From NCBI GenBank assembly GCA_963678675.1, contig OY783200.1, positions 10,036,917 through 10,100,916 of the forward strand: DNA of 64,000 nt, read 5' to 3'. This DNA comes from Xiphydria camelus. Lineage: Eukaryota > Arthropoda > Insecta > Hymenoptera > Xiphydriidae. Positions within the stretch are counted from its first letter, which is position 1, and each line of letters opens with the position of its first letter. Of this stretch, positions 54,701 through 64,000 are shown piece after piece. The position numbers and the translations under genes are program-made. The notes under the pieces are model-generated. The model was given only the letters and a program-made list of their open reading frames with translations. It was not told the origin of the DNA and did no database searches.

Positions 54701-57700
54701 ACGGTCGTTTTAGCGGGTGATTATCTCATTATCCGTGGATTTTTCGTCCACACTGCTGTAGAACTTTTTTGTAGACCAAAACGTAGTCTATAAAAAAGTG
54801 TTGTACCAATTTTCACAAAAAAACTCACGGGTTACGAAATAAACGAAGTTGAATGGAACTCTGAATAAGACACCAGTCAAATTGACTGCCTGCGGTACTT
54901 CTAGTGTTTATACACATTGGCAGTTTTAAACCAATGAATATATTGAAGTCTATAATTCTGTTTCATCGTTTAATTTGTAAACCTTTACCTCATTGGGTTT
55001 AAATACATTTTTCCAGTTTGAAAGGAAGATCGACCTTGGACCAACTAATGGTATTAGCTCGGCCACCATGCTTTCTGTTAAGCCAGCTACTGCCTTTTCG
55101 TCAATTTCATGTTCTATATAGTACAAATCATTCAAAATATAATCAAAATCAATTTCATTTTTGTTAATTTATCTAAGAATACTTATTGAATCGAATGCCA
55201 AAAAAAACAAACAGGTAAACACCTTATCTTGATAAAAAGTGAAGTGAAGGAAATAGTTCCATATACTTACGTTTGAAAACGTCGATGAATCTCTCTAACC
55301 CCCAACTTCGCAGCAGTTCTTCAACTTTTCCGTCTGCCATGGACAATTATGTTTATTTTTTCACTTCCCGTTTAATTTATGTTGGCTTCTCTTTGTCCGG
55401 TAGCCGCGCGGTGTATTTAGCGTGCACCTTCTCGGGGTTGTAAGGCCCGAGAATGCTATACGCGACGCGGCTGATTGCCCGAACTACCGGAAGATATACT
55501 TCAACCTATCGGCCTGTATAATTTATGAAACACTGCCTCTTCGTAATCTTAATAATGTATTTGAACTAATAAATACAATTATTAACAATTCGCGTTACTC
55601 GTGGTTAGAAATTGTTATAAAAGACGTATCGCGTTCTGGCAAGTTATAGTACTTGCCCGCTGAATATGCCACACGTATTCCGCAGTATCTTTGCTTGCTC
55701 GGACTTTGAAACACGGACACGATGCTTGAACAGTTTTTAGCAGATTGAGTTGGAAGCGGCTAATTTTCGGCTTATATTACCAGCATTGTGTCGGTGGAAG
55801 GGGAAGCGTGGCTTGACAGCATGCACCCTTACTGGTAAAAAGAGGAATGGCGGGGGAGCACGCGAAGACGCTGGGTAGGTACTTTCTAAAATCGGTGCCC
55901 ACAAGGTAGTCCAGTAAAATTTCCGTTTAAATCGAAAATTGAGACGTAATGGTGAAAACTTGCCAAAAGTTATGTTTTGTTGTTATCACTAGAGGGAACA
56001 TATTAAAAGAAGTATCCCCCCCCCCGGGGGGGAAGGGTGTACAAATTTATTTATTGTTGGAAAAATGGTTCTTCGCTAATGTTTTGAAAAATACGTGATC
56101 TATTGAAAAACAGCTAAGAACAAAGTGTAGATAATAAAATTATCTACAAAAAAGATCATGACACTTTTTACACTACCTTCAACCCCTAAGAAGCTACGAC
56201 CGCCAGATGAGTTGGAATGTTCACATATTCATAACAAATCCAAAAATTAACATTTTAACAATTTTTTGTTCGTAACCCGTTTAGGAAAATGTAGTATACA
56301 ATACAATATAGAAGTATAGTTTAGTCATTATGAATTACGTACTTCATTGAAACAAATTGTTTCTTTAAATCAACACATGAATTGTTAGAACCGAAGAACG
56401 CAGAATAATCGTTCTAATAATTTGCTTCATTCCACTTGAAGAACGCATCTTTCAAGTCAATGATTGTACTATTTACCTGGAACACTACATTTTTCACACG
56501 AAAGACGTGACTTCATTGAATATTTGTCTTTCCCCGAAAGAAATATTCTTTCAAATTAACAGACGTCTTTCCGTCAATATCATGCAGAATTTTTGCATCA
56601 TTGACATTTGTCAAATAAGGACGTAACATATCGACAATATAACCATTTGTCATGCAAATTGTAAATGGCTCGCATAAGAGCCGATGTAGATGTCCGCTTA
56701 ACGCTTAACGACAATAAGAAACTGTATGTGTGTCAAAAGAATATGCACGTCCACTCCAAATTGAATCATATATACGCAGTGACTTTACATCATTCATTAT
56801 TTATGGAATAATTCGGTACAATTTGCACTGTTTGAAACATCATTATTATATCGATTTTGTTATTTTTTAATTTAAAAATTTTGTGAAGACAGTGCATTCA
56901 CAATATATTTACGAAGTGTTTGCACGTCGTTAAGGCTCCGTGACTGCACTGAGTTTAAACACTGGGTCTTCCCGCCGTGAACCACTAACAATAAGTGTGT
57001 TCACTGTGTAGCTACGATGCTCTTAGTTTCTGTCACACGAACACACTACGGTGATACCACCCCGACTAGAAATTTTCGGCTGACTCTGCCCTGGTCCAGG
57101 TAAGGAATGCCTGACTAGCTCCTGACAAGATATGTAATGCAAATCATTACCCTGGACCCGATCAGGAATTCCTAATGAGGACCAGACGTGGTTAACCAGA
57201 TCAGGTCCAGAGTATTGATTTGATGCCGATTTAAAAATTCTAACAAAATTGGAAAAATGAAAAAGGTTGAAATGCAAACTATTCGTACAACTCTTTTTAT
57301 ATGTCATATCCTACGCAAAAGGAAAGATAATAAATAAACGGGAGAAAAATATAAGATATTTTAAAAGATTAATTAATAAGAAACAAATAATGTATTGGAA
57401 GTAACCAAATACTCGTAGAACGTTTTCCATTATAATAAACTTTTTTTTTCGATACTTATGGCAAGATTGTTTAATTACAAAATAATACACAATTTTTAAT
57501 CTTTATTTCACTCACTTCCAAATATTAAAGGAGCTCCTTCATTATTGAAAGCAACTAATTTACCGCGAAGGCTTTTTTAGTACTACACGGTTGAAATGGC
57601 AAAATTCAGTAACAATTTAGACATATTTAGTACTACGTAGAACTTACTAGGATCCACAGAACAAAGTAGGTCAAAAAAGGTTTGCAACAAGTACCACACA

Positions 57701-60700
57701 TATACCATTTTAGATTACAGAAAATCTTTGTAGACTCAAATAGGTCAAAATAGTTTTAAGAAGGATAAACTAGAATCAAATATTCGACTCGGGAAGTCTC
57801 CCTCGCCGCCGTCCATGCAATGCAAGTCGATACAAATGTAACAGTAACTGTAAGGCGAGATTCACACAGAAGTGCCGCGTGGTGTTGGCGTGGATCTGGT
57901 GTGGATCGAATGTAGCGCGCTCAATCCACCCGGACAACGGGATTCACACAGAACGGGTACGTGGTTGTGGCGTGGAGCGGAAGCGACATGCTGAATCCAG
58001 AGAGAAGGGATACCGAGGGAAAAATAACATTTTTTAGAAAGCGATAAAAGATCATTAACAAATTGGTGGTGTAAAAAAACTTTACTATGAAACAATGAAT
58101 ACAATAAGAATCGTAATTCAATATTTTCTAATTACGATAGATGATATTTTTCAAGTTACTGAAAAGGATAATGATGACGATTCTTCAGAATTAGAAGATA
58201 ATCACCAAATTTCTGATGAATTGGACTGTGAATAATGTTTAGTAAGAGATCTGTCGAAGCCTAGTATTAAAAAATAGACGATTGGCGACTACATGTATAC
58301 CTGGGGATCAGCGTGGCGGCCACTCCATGAGCCATCGCCTCGACTGTCTGGTTACCACATATTCGGAAATAACTTTCACTCGACAACCTGGTAAGACCGT
58401 TTTTTTCCTTTTTCTGTACTTTCGAGAAAGAACAATAAAGTAATAAAGTGTCCCTTCCGGACAGGCAAAAATAAAAATGCAAAGGTAGTTGAATTTTGAA
58501 CGAAAATAATTTCACCAGGAATCTCCTACAGCAATAAATGTAATAACGCAGCACGTATTTTTCCGAAAACTGAGGGATGTAAACAGCGAGTCGCTCGTAG
58601 TCGCTTTTTCTCGGCATTTTAGTAGTGTTATCTTTTTATCGTATGAGGAAGGCAATTAAGGACGGAGTCTCCGGTACGCGCGGGACTCGGGAGGGATAGC
58701 GGCGAGACAATTAGGGACCGAGTCCCCATCACATGCGGGACTCGGGAGGATAAGCCTGAAATTGCGGTTATATAAAATGGACCGAGAACATCACACATAG
58801 CAGACAGTCGCGGCTCGCGGAATTTTCCGCGCTTTGATGCAAATTGGTATGAGGTGTCAAGGCTCCAACAGACTAACGCGGAAAATTCGCAGCGGATTTG
58901 TGACGGAAAATTCGCAGTGAAATACATGGCGGAATCCGCAGTCTAAGGCGGGATTCACACAGAACTGGCGCGTGAGGGTGGGGTGGATTTGGCGTGGTTC
59001 GGGCATGTGCCATCTCCACATTAACCTATGAGGCAATTCACATAGAAGTGTCATGGCACTGGTGCACAGTGGGCCAGATTGAATTCGTAGCGCGACAAAA
59101 CTCAGAAACTCAACAAAATTATTTGGAATTTTGTGAAGTTATTACGAAAGTTGCTAAATGTATATGTGATGCGTGAGGTCCTAAATATGATAATAAATAA
59201 ATAAATGATAAAAAAGAAAAATAATAAATAATAAATAAATAAATAACTACTCTAAATATGATAATCAGATTGAAGTCGCCAAATGTGCAATACCATTTTT
59301 GTATATACTTGCAGAAAACTGTTTTCACACAAGATCTATGACATATTAAATTTGTGCCACTTATTTCTGAATCACCCTGTATATTTTAGTTACCGACATA
59401 CAGATGACACCAGTACTTTTTCAGAAATGCTGCTATTCCACATTAGGCTGCTAATCCACATATGGCGACTTTACTCTAAAACTCAAGAGTGAAAAATACA
59501 ATTAACACTAGAACTACCGAATGGCGCGGTTTATAAAACGGTCGCTTTGGCGGGTGATTATCTAGTTATACATGGATTTTTCGTCCACACTGCTATAGAA
59601 CTTTTTTATAGACTGAAATGTGCTCTACAAAAAATTATTGTACCAATTTTGACAAAAACCTCACGGATTACGAAATAATCGAGGTTGAATGAAACTCTGA
59701 ATAAAATACCAGTCAAATTGACTGCCTGCCGTAGTTCTAGTGTTAAAAATAAATGTTCTCCCTACTTGTCCCTATTTCGAAGTGAATTTTCTTTAAGGCT
59801 ACTCTATAAGATTATTGAAAAACTGCAAACAAAAGTGTGCAAACGTGTGCAATTTTTTGTAACCCAATGTAAATATGAAATTTGAAAACAATAGAATTTC
59901 TTTAACTATATATAATCAGAAAAAAGTAAGAAACATAACTTTAACAAAAATATCCGTTCTAAAAAAATTTAAAAAATTGGAGAATTTTTTAAAATTATTT
60001 TATTACTTAGAGCTGTTCTACATTAGCCTGTGTGCGAAATTTCATGGAAATCGATCAAGTAGTTTAGAAGTTATGATGAGAAAACCATTTTTTTTTCGAA
60101 ATTTTGACACCCTGTATCTTTGTTAGGAAACATTTTTGAAAAAAATTTTCTTATGAGTATACTTTTTTTTGTTGTTCTATCATATCAAAAAAAATTTTCT
60201 TATGAAAGTCTACTTTTTGTTGTTCTATCATATATAAAAAAAAATGACGTTTAACCTGGTCCACCCTGTATATAGGAATTCCTATTGTGATGACGTTATG
60301 TACTGACTATTTCTGTGTATGGTAATTATGGAATTTTTCCTGAAATTTATTCTTCGAAATTTGAGTTTTGTCGCGCTACGAATTCAATCTGGCCCACTGT
60401 GTGGCGTGGTGATTCCCGCCACCGCTACGTCACTCAAGAGGCCTACACGAGTGGCACATGCCATACGAGTCTTGTGTTCCGTCGCACGTTAGACAGAATT
60501 CGGAAGATCGATTCATACCTCATACCTATTTGTATCAAAGCGCGAAAAATTCCGCGAGCCGCGACTATCTTCTGTCACCGAGTACGGAATAATACGCGAG
60601 CCGCGACTGTCTGCTATGTGTGATGTTCTCGGTCCGTTTTATATAACCGCAATTTCTCAGGCTTTTCCTCCCGAGTCCTGCATGTGATGGGGACTTGGTC

Positions 60701-63700
60701 CCTAATTGTCTTGCCGCTACCCCTCCCGAGTCCCGCGCGTACCGGGGACTCGGTCCTTAATTGCCTTCCTCTTACGATAAAAAGAGAACACTACTAAAAT
60801 GCCGAGAAAAAGCGACTACGAGCGACTCGCTGTTTACATCCCTCAGTTTTCGGAAAAATACGTGCTGCGTTATTACATTTATTGCTGTAGGAGATTCCTG
60901 GTGAAATTATTTTCGTTCAAAATTCAACTACCTTTGCATTTTTATTTTTGCCTGTCCGGAAGGGACACTTTATTACTTTATTGTTCTTTCTCGAAAGTAC
61001 AGAAAAAGGAAAAAAACGGTCTTACCAGGTTGTCGAGTGAAAGTTATTTCCGAACATGTGGTAACCAGACAGTCGAGGCGATGGCTCATGGAGTGGCCGC
61101 CACGCTGATCCCCAGGTATACATGTAGTTGCCAATCGTCTATTTTTTAATACTAGGCTTCGACAGATCTCTTACTAAATATTATTCACAGTCCAATTCAT
61201 CAGAAGTTTGGTGATTACCCTCTAATTCTGAAGAATCGTCATCATTATCCTTTTCAGTAATTTGAAAAACATCGTCTATCGTAATTAGAAAATATTGAAT
61301 TACGATTCTTATTGTATTCATTGTTTTATAATAAAGTTTTTTACACCACCAATTTGTTAATGACTTTTTATCGCTTTTTAAAAAATGTAATTTTTCCCTC
61401 GGTATCCCTTCTCTCTGGATATCAGTGGTTCTCCGGACGTACCAATGTTATCAAAGCAATTTTCCAAACGGAGATATTTCAAAAATTACGACAATTACAG
61501 AAAAATGACCCGAGTGTAATGTGTAGGGAAATGAACTAACAAAATTATGGAACACGAAGAAGAAAAAATCATTCAATATATTGAGACGTCGGAATTATTG
61601 ACGGAAAGACGTTCTCTGTTGATTTGAAAGAATATTTCTTTCGGGGAAAGGCAAATATTCGATGAAGTCATTTCTGTCATGTGAGAAATGTAGTGTTCCA
61701 GATAAGTAGTAAAATCATTGACTTGAAAGGTGCGTTCTTCGAGTGGAATGAAGCAAATTATTAGAACGATTATTCTGCGTTCTTCGGTTCTAACAATTCA
61801 TAGGTTGATTTAAAGAAACAATTTGTTTCAAAGAAATACGTAATTCATAATGACCATACTATACTTCTTTCAGTTAAAGAAAAAGTACGTTACCATTAAA
61901 GACGTCAGAATTATTAACGGAAAGACGTTCTCTGTTGATTTGAAAGAATATTTCTTTGGGGGAAAGACAAATATTCGATGAAGTCGTTTCTTTCACGTGA
62001 AAAATGTAGTGTTCCAGACAAATAGTAAAATCATTGACTTGAAAGGTGCGTTCTTCGAGTGGAATGAAGCAAATTATTAGAACGATTATTCTGCGTTCTT
62101 TGGTTCTAACAAATCATAGGTTGATTTAAAGAAACAATTTGTTTCAAAGAAATACGTAATTCATAATGACCATACTATACTTCTTTCAGTTAAAGAAAAA
62201 CTACGTTACCATTAAAGGCGTCAGAATTATTAACGGAAAGACGTTCTCTGTTGATTTGAAAGAATATTTCTTTGGGGGAAAGACAAATATTCGATGAAGT
62301 CGTTTCTTTCACGTGAAAAATGTAGTGTTCCAGACAAATAGTAAAATCATTGACTTGAAAGGTGCGTTCTTCGAGTGGAATGAAGCAAATTATTAGAACG
62401 ATTATTCTGCGTTCTTTGGTTCTAACAATTCATAGGTTGATTTAAAGAAACAATTTGTTTCAAAGAAATACGTAATTCATAATGACCATACTATACTTCT
62501 TTCAGTTAAAGAAAAACTACGTTACCATTAAAGGCGTCAGAATTATTAACGGAAAGACGTTCTCTGTTGATTTGAAAGAATATTTCTTTGGGGGAAAGAC
62601 AAATATTCGATGAAGTCGTTTCTTTCACGTGAAAAATGTAGTGTTCCAGACAAATAGTAAAATCATTGACTTAAAGGTGCGTTCTTCGAGTGGAATGAAG
62701 CAAATTATTAGAACGATTATTCTGCGTTCTTTGGTTCTAACAATTCATAGGTTGATTTAAAGAAACAATTTGTTTCAAAGAAATACGTAATTCATAATGA
62801 CCATACTATACTTCTTTCAGTTAAAGAAAAACTACGTTACCATTAAAGGCGTCAGAATTATTAACGGAAAGACGTTCTCTGTTGATTTGAAAGAATATTT
62901 CTTTGGGGGAAAGACAAATATTCGATGAAGTCGTTTCTTTCACGTGAAAAATGTAGTGTTCCAGATAAATAGTGAAATCATTGACTTGAAAGGTGCGTTC
63001 TTCGAGTGGAATGAAGCAAATTATTAGAACGATTATTCTGCGTTCTTTGGTTCTAACAATTCATGTGTTCATTTAAAGAAACAATTTGTTTCAAAGAAAT
63101 ACGTAATTCACAATGACTATACTATACTTCTTTCAGTTAAAGAAAAACTGCGTTACCATTAAAGACGTCGGAGTTATTGACGGAAAGACGTTTCTTGTTG
63201 ATTTGAAAGAATATTTCTTTGGGGGAAAGACAAATATTCGATGAAATCATTTCTTTCAAGTGAAAAATGCAGTCTTTTCAGATAAATACTAATATCACTG
63301 ACTTAAAGACGCGTTCTTTAAGTGGAAGAATTGAAAACCAAAGAATTCGATTTCTTTGATGCAAAGAATTTTTTTTCTCTGTGTATGCACTCTCAATCTA
63401 CAGTAATTCAAATTTACTTGTACTAGATATAAAAATCTGTTTTTTTTTCCCAGATTACATGTATACCGAATATGCACATTATTATAAGCATTGTAAAATT
63501 TATACTGAAAAGTTAACTCAAAAGATTATTTATGAGAAACTAGAACTTACCACATATAGAGCACACTCATTGTTATCCCGCAACATATCATCGAAAACGA
63601 TAAAATCTTCCATCGTCGTTAAAGGTAAGTTTGGCATATTATCAGACTTTAATGTTTCCAAATCAGAGCTGACTCGTAAAGTATTTAATATTTCGGACAA

Positions 63701-64000
63701 GAGTACGCGGCTTTGTTGTTGACCTTCCAAAATTCGCTCAAAGTACTGTAAAGCTTTTTCTTGAAATGTAGCGGTAGGTACAGCTACAGATTCTCTGGGT
63801 CTTTTAGAAGATGAAGTGCCAGCGTATGACTGCTTTATATTCGATGATGGCGTTGATACCAGTGATGCCCCACAATCAAGGAGGTTACGCTCTTTTCGTA
63901 CAAGAGTCTGACTGTCCAAAGTATCGCTTGAATCTGAAAAGGTAGTGGGAAGTGCGGTTACAGATCCTTTGGGTCTTTTGATTATTTGTGAACAGGAAGG
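45712..64000 (-). CDS. DUF4806 protein gene, 5' end beyond the window
   Basis: Three exons read on the reverse strand: 64000-63551 (open at the edge), 46831-46660 and 45839-45712, ending with a stop at 45712-45714. Splice sites are consensus (atgtg/gtaagt; tttcag/aagaat; ttatttg/gtatgt; caacag/atgctg) and the phases agree. The first exon ends with LPLTTMEDFIVFDDMLRDNN, the second has INAMFRELFNNSLAQKFNW, and the last has AIKNAVQDWLKLAKNR. This order matches the DUF4806 domain, an insect-expanded domain of unknown role. A short motif recurs in the first exon (SSKRPRESVAVPT and IKRPKGSVTALPT). The first intron is 16.7 kb and contains a whole CACTA element. The protein may itself belong to a transposon-derived family. 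Confidence 0.72.
46270..46625. mobile_element. TA-flanked MITE in the DUF4806 intron
   Basis: Inverted ends tacggagacagtat (46270) and its complement (ends 46625) with TA on both sides. The interior has degenerate repeats of tctta(t)gtgagc(a/g)c and gacagaga. No coding frame. Confidence 0.75.
47443..48450. repeat. left subterminal array, eight 126-bp units
   Basis: Units begin gtcaaagaaatatgtctt at 47569, 47695, 47821, 47947, 48073, 48199 and 48325, preceded by one partial unit from about 47443. Differences between units are few. Because 126 is a multiple of 3, long open frames arise on both strands; I do not regard them as genes. Confidence 0.93.
48451..49486. other. AT-rich CACTA interior downstream of the transposase, no gene
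   Basis: Scattered degenerate ttctttcaa(c/t)-type motifs to about 48970, then AT-rich sequence up to the transposase stop codon. Confidence 0.5.
49487..51916 (-). CDS. CACTA-type transposase with N-terminal C2H2 zinc fingers
   Basis: An 809-residue frame from the ATG at 51914-51916 (MFSCIFCKRSLQNEK); 26 more in-frame codons upstream are less likely. Two C2H2 fingers come first (CIFCKRS...HLKLRH and CPNKNCNRKF...HMMSTH). The catalytic core has VFYDDLEINNPLG (near 51030), VVGDNLGMH (near 50750) and ALDPMHDLYEG (near 50515), then HHYVTHYGRL and MRFEAKHK, typical of animal CMC/EnSpm tnp2-like transposases. It should bind and cut the element ends. The frame is intact with no stop. It is followed upstream by the SAM-domain gene in the same orientation. 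Confidence 0.88.
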   Translation of the reverse strand: MFSCIFCKRSLQNEKDFMTHLKLRHKSELNSEVQCPNKNCNRKFSNVYSYKKHMMSTHCTEKTVNCEAVALTPLDEELFLNTLSGETGTVLAELTSSIHKTDMHVRLEQFQTMVRKKAEKFVAALYAKNTLPRNIVHEILSFTSEFYNSTFIEPLQQLYQNSANDSLYNLRARIEIIKEAFKPFQSEHMAFKHFQQKNCLITPLPDIVIESFLKTRYTKESTKLVVKNTELQVIPINTVLTTFLEMPNVFNCIKSHIEDCKKSKAIVSIVQSEIWKKTEQRLQGKTVFPLIVFYDDLEINNPLGSHRGVHKLGAVYCNIACIPDEYSSMLENIFLLQLHLAKDHQRLCNRIMFSHVIDQISDLEKCGIVVNVNGQNEQVYFALAFVVGDNLGMHTLLGYKNNYYVCRVCTASTEECKVLTKEKSSLIRTKSGYDKDVENSTNGVIEECIFNTIPNFHVTENIALDPMHDLYEGICRYETGKILNDFIYKKKYFSLDILNYRMRHFNNGSDGCKNLLQLTERSIKSQHLKISASEMSHLMEHLGVLIGDLIPSNDDAWNLYQMLREIVCIAMSPAFTNDIIGYFEDLVSTHHELYMKVFKTHLVPKHHYVTHYGRLMRIADPLHAVSCMRFEAKHKPLKDCAQATTSRVNPTFTIALKHQLQLCFKFVRNEGFPNRVGFGKVTEVKLSQLHDYNNFKTVLPTDYSEDEYFCASWVKINGTLYKKNAIISIDTNYVLVSFGKIQYVISNKKNEVFFLYSKMQTNTFSQHFQAYEIEESKVWGCISYKNVENFRTHSIVVGQQNKKYVPYYI
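52064..55340 (-). CDS. SAM-domain partner protein of the CACTA element, seven exons
   Basis: Exons, read on the reverse strand: 55340-55271, 55113-54989, 54328-54057, 53835-53612, 53527-53177, 52799-52635 and 52425-52064. Every intron has GT-AG ends and the phases agree, giving 457 residues. The start is MADGKVEELLRSWGLERF. Residues 1 to about 62 form a SAM domain (WGLERFIDVF, LTESMVAELIPLVGPRS), a protein-protein interaction module. The middle is charged, with a basic linker (KKKDSRSNKTTRARGK). The C-terminal part (PFIVVVGPTLK, ALDICFKASHVL) matches a family found across arthropods and fish in company with such transposases, so I read it as a second transposition protein. An intron holds a small TTTA-flanked MITE. 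Confidence 0.8.
54668..54906. mobile_element. piggyBac-type MITE, copy 1 (TTTA flanks)
   Basis: 239 bp with ends cactagaactaccg and cggtacttctagtg. Flanked by TTTA at 54664-54667 and 54907-54910. It lies in an intron of the SAM-domain gene. Confidence 0.8.
55341..56283. repeat. promoter side of the SAM gene, then dispersed repeats
   Basis: About 55430-55500 (ctcggggttgtaaggcccga ... gcccgaactacc) is an inverted copy of 10310-10375. About 55905-56230 is an inverted copy of 37200-37510 and contains a poly-C/poly-G run near 56018. No gene is supported. Confidence 0.6.
56284..56610. repeat. inverted single unit of the right CACTA array
   Basis: Reverse complement of the 316-bp unit found at 61585-63330 (shares cgttctaataatttgcttca and tctttccgtcaata). 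Confidence 0.8.
56611..57994. other. AT-rich sequence with repeat fragments, no gene
   Basis: 57050-57220 holds an imperfect inverted motif around ctggtccagg/cctggaccc, possibly a MITE. About 57855-57985 contains two fragments of the attcacacagaac repeat family. Otherwise nothing is recognised. Confidence 0.45.
58267..58617 (-). CDS. 116-codon ORF in the left arm, unknown function
   Basis: Starts MPRKSDYERLAVYIPQFSEK. No known domain; the middle is aromatic and Cys-containing (YYIYCC, FYFCLSG), and the end is VEAMAHGVAATLIPRYTC. A TATA box (ttatataa, near 58768-58776 on the reverse strand) lies about 150 bases upstream. The right arm carries the same ORF with two substitutions, both changing residues. 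It may be the first exon of a longer protein or a chance frame preserved by recent duplication. Confidence 0.4.
   Translation of the reverse strand: MPRKSDYERLAVYIPQFSEKYVLRYYIYCCRRFLVKLFSFKIQLPLHFYFCLSGRDTLLLYCSFSKVQKKEKNGLTRLSSESYFRICGNQTVEAMAHGVAATLIPRYTCSRQSSIF
58955..59064. repeat. fragment of the attcacacagaac repeat family
   Basis: Matches the terminal part of the element at 9468-10907 (cacacagaactggcgcgtg) and its internal caattcacatagaagtg. It was interrupted at 59064 by the hAT-like element. Confidence 0.65.
59067..60399. mobile_element. non-autonomous hAT-like element
   Basis: Inverted ends cagtgggccagattgaattc (59067) and its complement (ends 60399), perfect over at least 30 bp. 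The CAGTG start fits hAT, but I could not find a clear 8-bp duplication (ctggtgca left, tgtggcgt right). The interior is AT-rich, without a transposase, and holds a piggyBac-type MITE. Confidence 0.7.
59506..59742. mobile_element. piggyBac-type MITE, copy 2 (TTAA flanks)
   Basis: 237 bp with ends cactagaactaccg and cgtagttctagtg. Flanked by TTAA at 59502-59505 and 59743-59746. Same family as 54668-54906. Confidence 0.87.
60799..61149 (+). CDS. 116-codon ORF in the right arm, unknown function
   Basis: Inverted duplicate of the ORF at 58267-58617, starting MPRKSDYERLAVY. It differs at two residues (FRTCG for FRICG, CSCQSS for CSRQSS). A TATA box (ttatataa, near 60640) precedes it. The two copies point away from each other. 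Confidence 0.4.
   Translation: MPRKSDYERLAVYIPQFSEKYVLRYYIYCCRRFLVKLFSFKIQLPLHFYFCLSGRDTLLLYCSFSKVQKKEKNGLTRLSSESYFRTCGNQTVEAMAHGVAATLIPRYTCSCQSSIF
61585..63330. repeat. right subterminal array, six 316-bp units
   Basis: Units start (g/a)gacgtc or ggcgtc at 61585, 61901, 62217, 62533, 62848 and 63164. Each contains gaaagaatatttctttg(g/c)gg and gttctaacaattcat. The inner four are almost identical; the outermost copies differ more. No coding capacity. Confidence 0.93.

Larger units (their letters stand above)
57995..61420. mobile_element. large inverted-repeat element (arms about 0.9 kb)
   Basis: Arms 57995-58857 and 60517-61420 are inverted copies with outer ends atccagagagaagggatacc. Each arm contains a TATA box and a 116-codon ORF reading outward. 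The right arm has a short extra duplication near 60555-60600. The centre contains an attcacacagaac family fragment and a hAT-like element. No transposase is seen, so mobility depends on another element. Confidence 0.75.
47191..63383 (-). mobile_element. CACTA-type (EnSpm/CMC) transposon, 16.2 kb
   Basis: The ends CACTGAGAAAAAAAATTCTT (47191) and, inverted, CACAGAGAAAAAAAATTCTT (ends 63383) are flanked by TA on each side (47189-47190 and 63384-63385). Subterminal tandem arrays lie at both ends: 126-bp units on the left and 316-bp units on the right. Both are full of aaagaaatat-ttcttt-like motifs that also occur in the terminal repeats. It encodes a transposase (49487-51916) and a SAM-domain protein (52064-55340), both on the reverse strand. 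The region 55.4-61.5 kb holds nested elements. Confidence 0.83.

Noticed and set aside
59067..60399. Confirmed hAT target duplication
   Set aside because: The 8-bp flanks ctggtgca and tgtggcgt do not match, so only the ends support the class.
47443..63330. CRISPR-like arrays
   Set aside because: The repeats are contiguous near-identical 126- and 316-bp units without unique spacers, in an insect-type genome.

Overview
The window is a eukaryotic nuclear chromosome segment, most likely from an insect; a hymenopteran is plausible but not proven. The evidence is spliced genes with consensus GT-AG introns, an AT-rich background, copia, DD41D mariner, Kolobok, Tigger, CACTA and piggyBac-type elements typical of arthropods, and a DUF4806 gene. 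I see no rRNA, tRNA or CRISPR array. A 200-base run of N at 38315-38514 is an assembly gap. The segment is almost entirely transposable elements, many nested inside one another.

1-11.7 kb: a broken unidentified gene; a complete copia LTR retrotransposon (1012-5720) with an intact polyprotein; a foldback element; an LTR-like fragment cut by a mariner transposase tail; a decayed Myb/SANT-like gene; and a 1.4 kb element with 56-bp inverted ends.

11.7-28.2 kb: a set of nested insertions. The outermost layer is a palindromic MITE. A DD41D mariner (11834-28029) sits at its centre. That mariner's transposase gene is split by a 14.4 kb element (12727-27162) flanked by a 3-bp TTA duplication. This element has GC-rich inverted ends of about 1.1 kb. 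It carries a protein-primed family B DNA polymerase with one frameshift, a short reverse-strand gene sharing the polymerase's promoter and start, a small possible OB-fold protein, and two paralogous small spliced genes. I see no integrase, capsid or ATPase gene in it. Its left inverted end was later hit by a foldback element, which in turn was hit by an intact Kolobok-type transposon. This polymerase element is my main candidate for an undescribed system.

28.2-41.3 kb: MITEs, short repeat families, a six-exon gene joining a Mutator/Kolobok-like transposase to a YqaJ-type nuclease (one premature amber codon), a decayed gene interrupted by the assembly gap, an AT-rich hairpin region, and a truncated Tigger element.

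41.3-64 kb: a TTAA-flanked element containing a nearly intact Tigger transposon, followed by a minus-strand DUF4806 gene. That gene's 16.7 kb intron holds a 16.2 kb CACTA-type transposon (47191-63383). The CACTA element has a zinc-finger transposase, a seven-exon SAM-domain partner gene, large tandem arrays near both ends, and further nested elements. One of these is a large inverted repeat with an almost identical 116-codon ORF in each arm.
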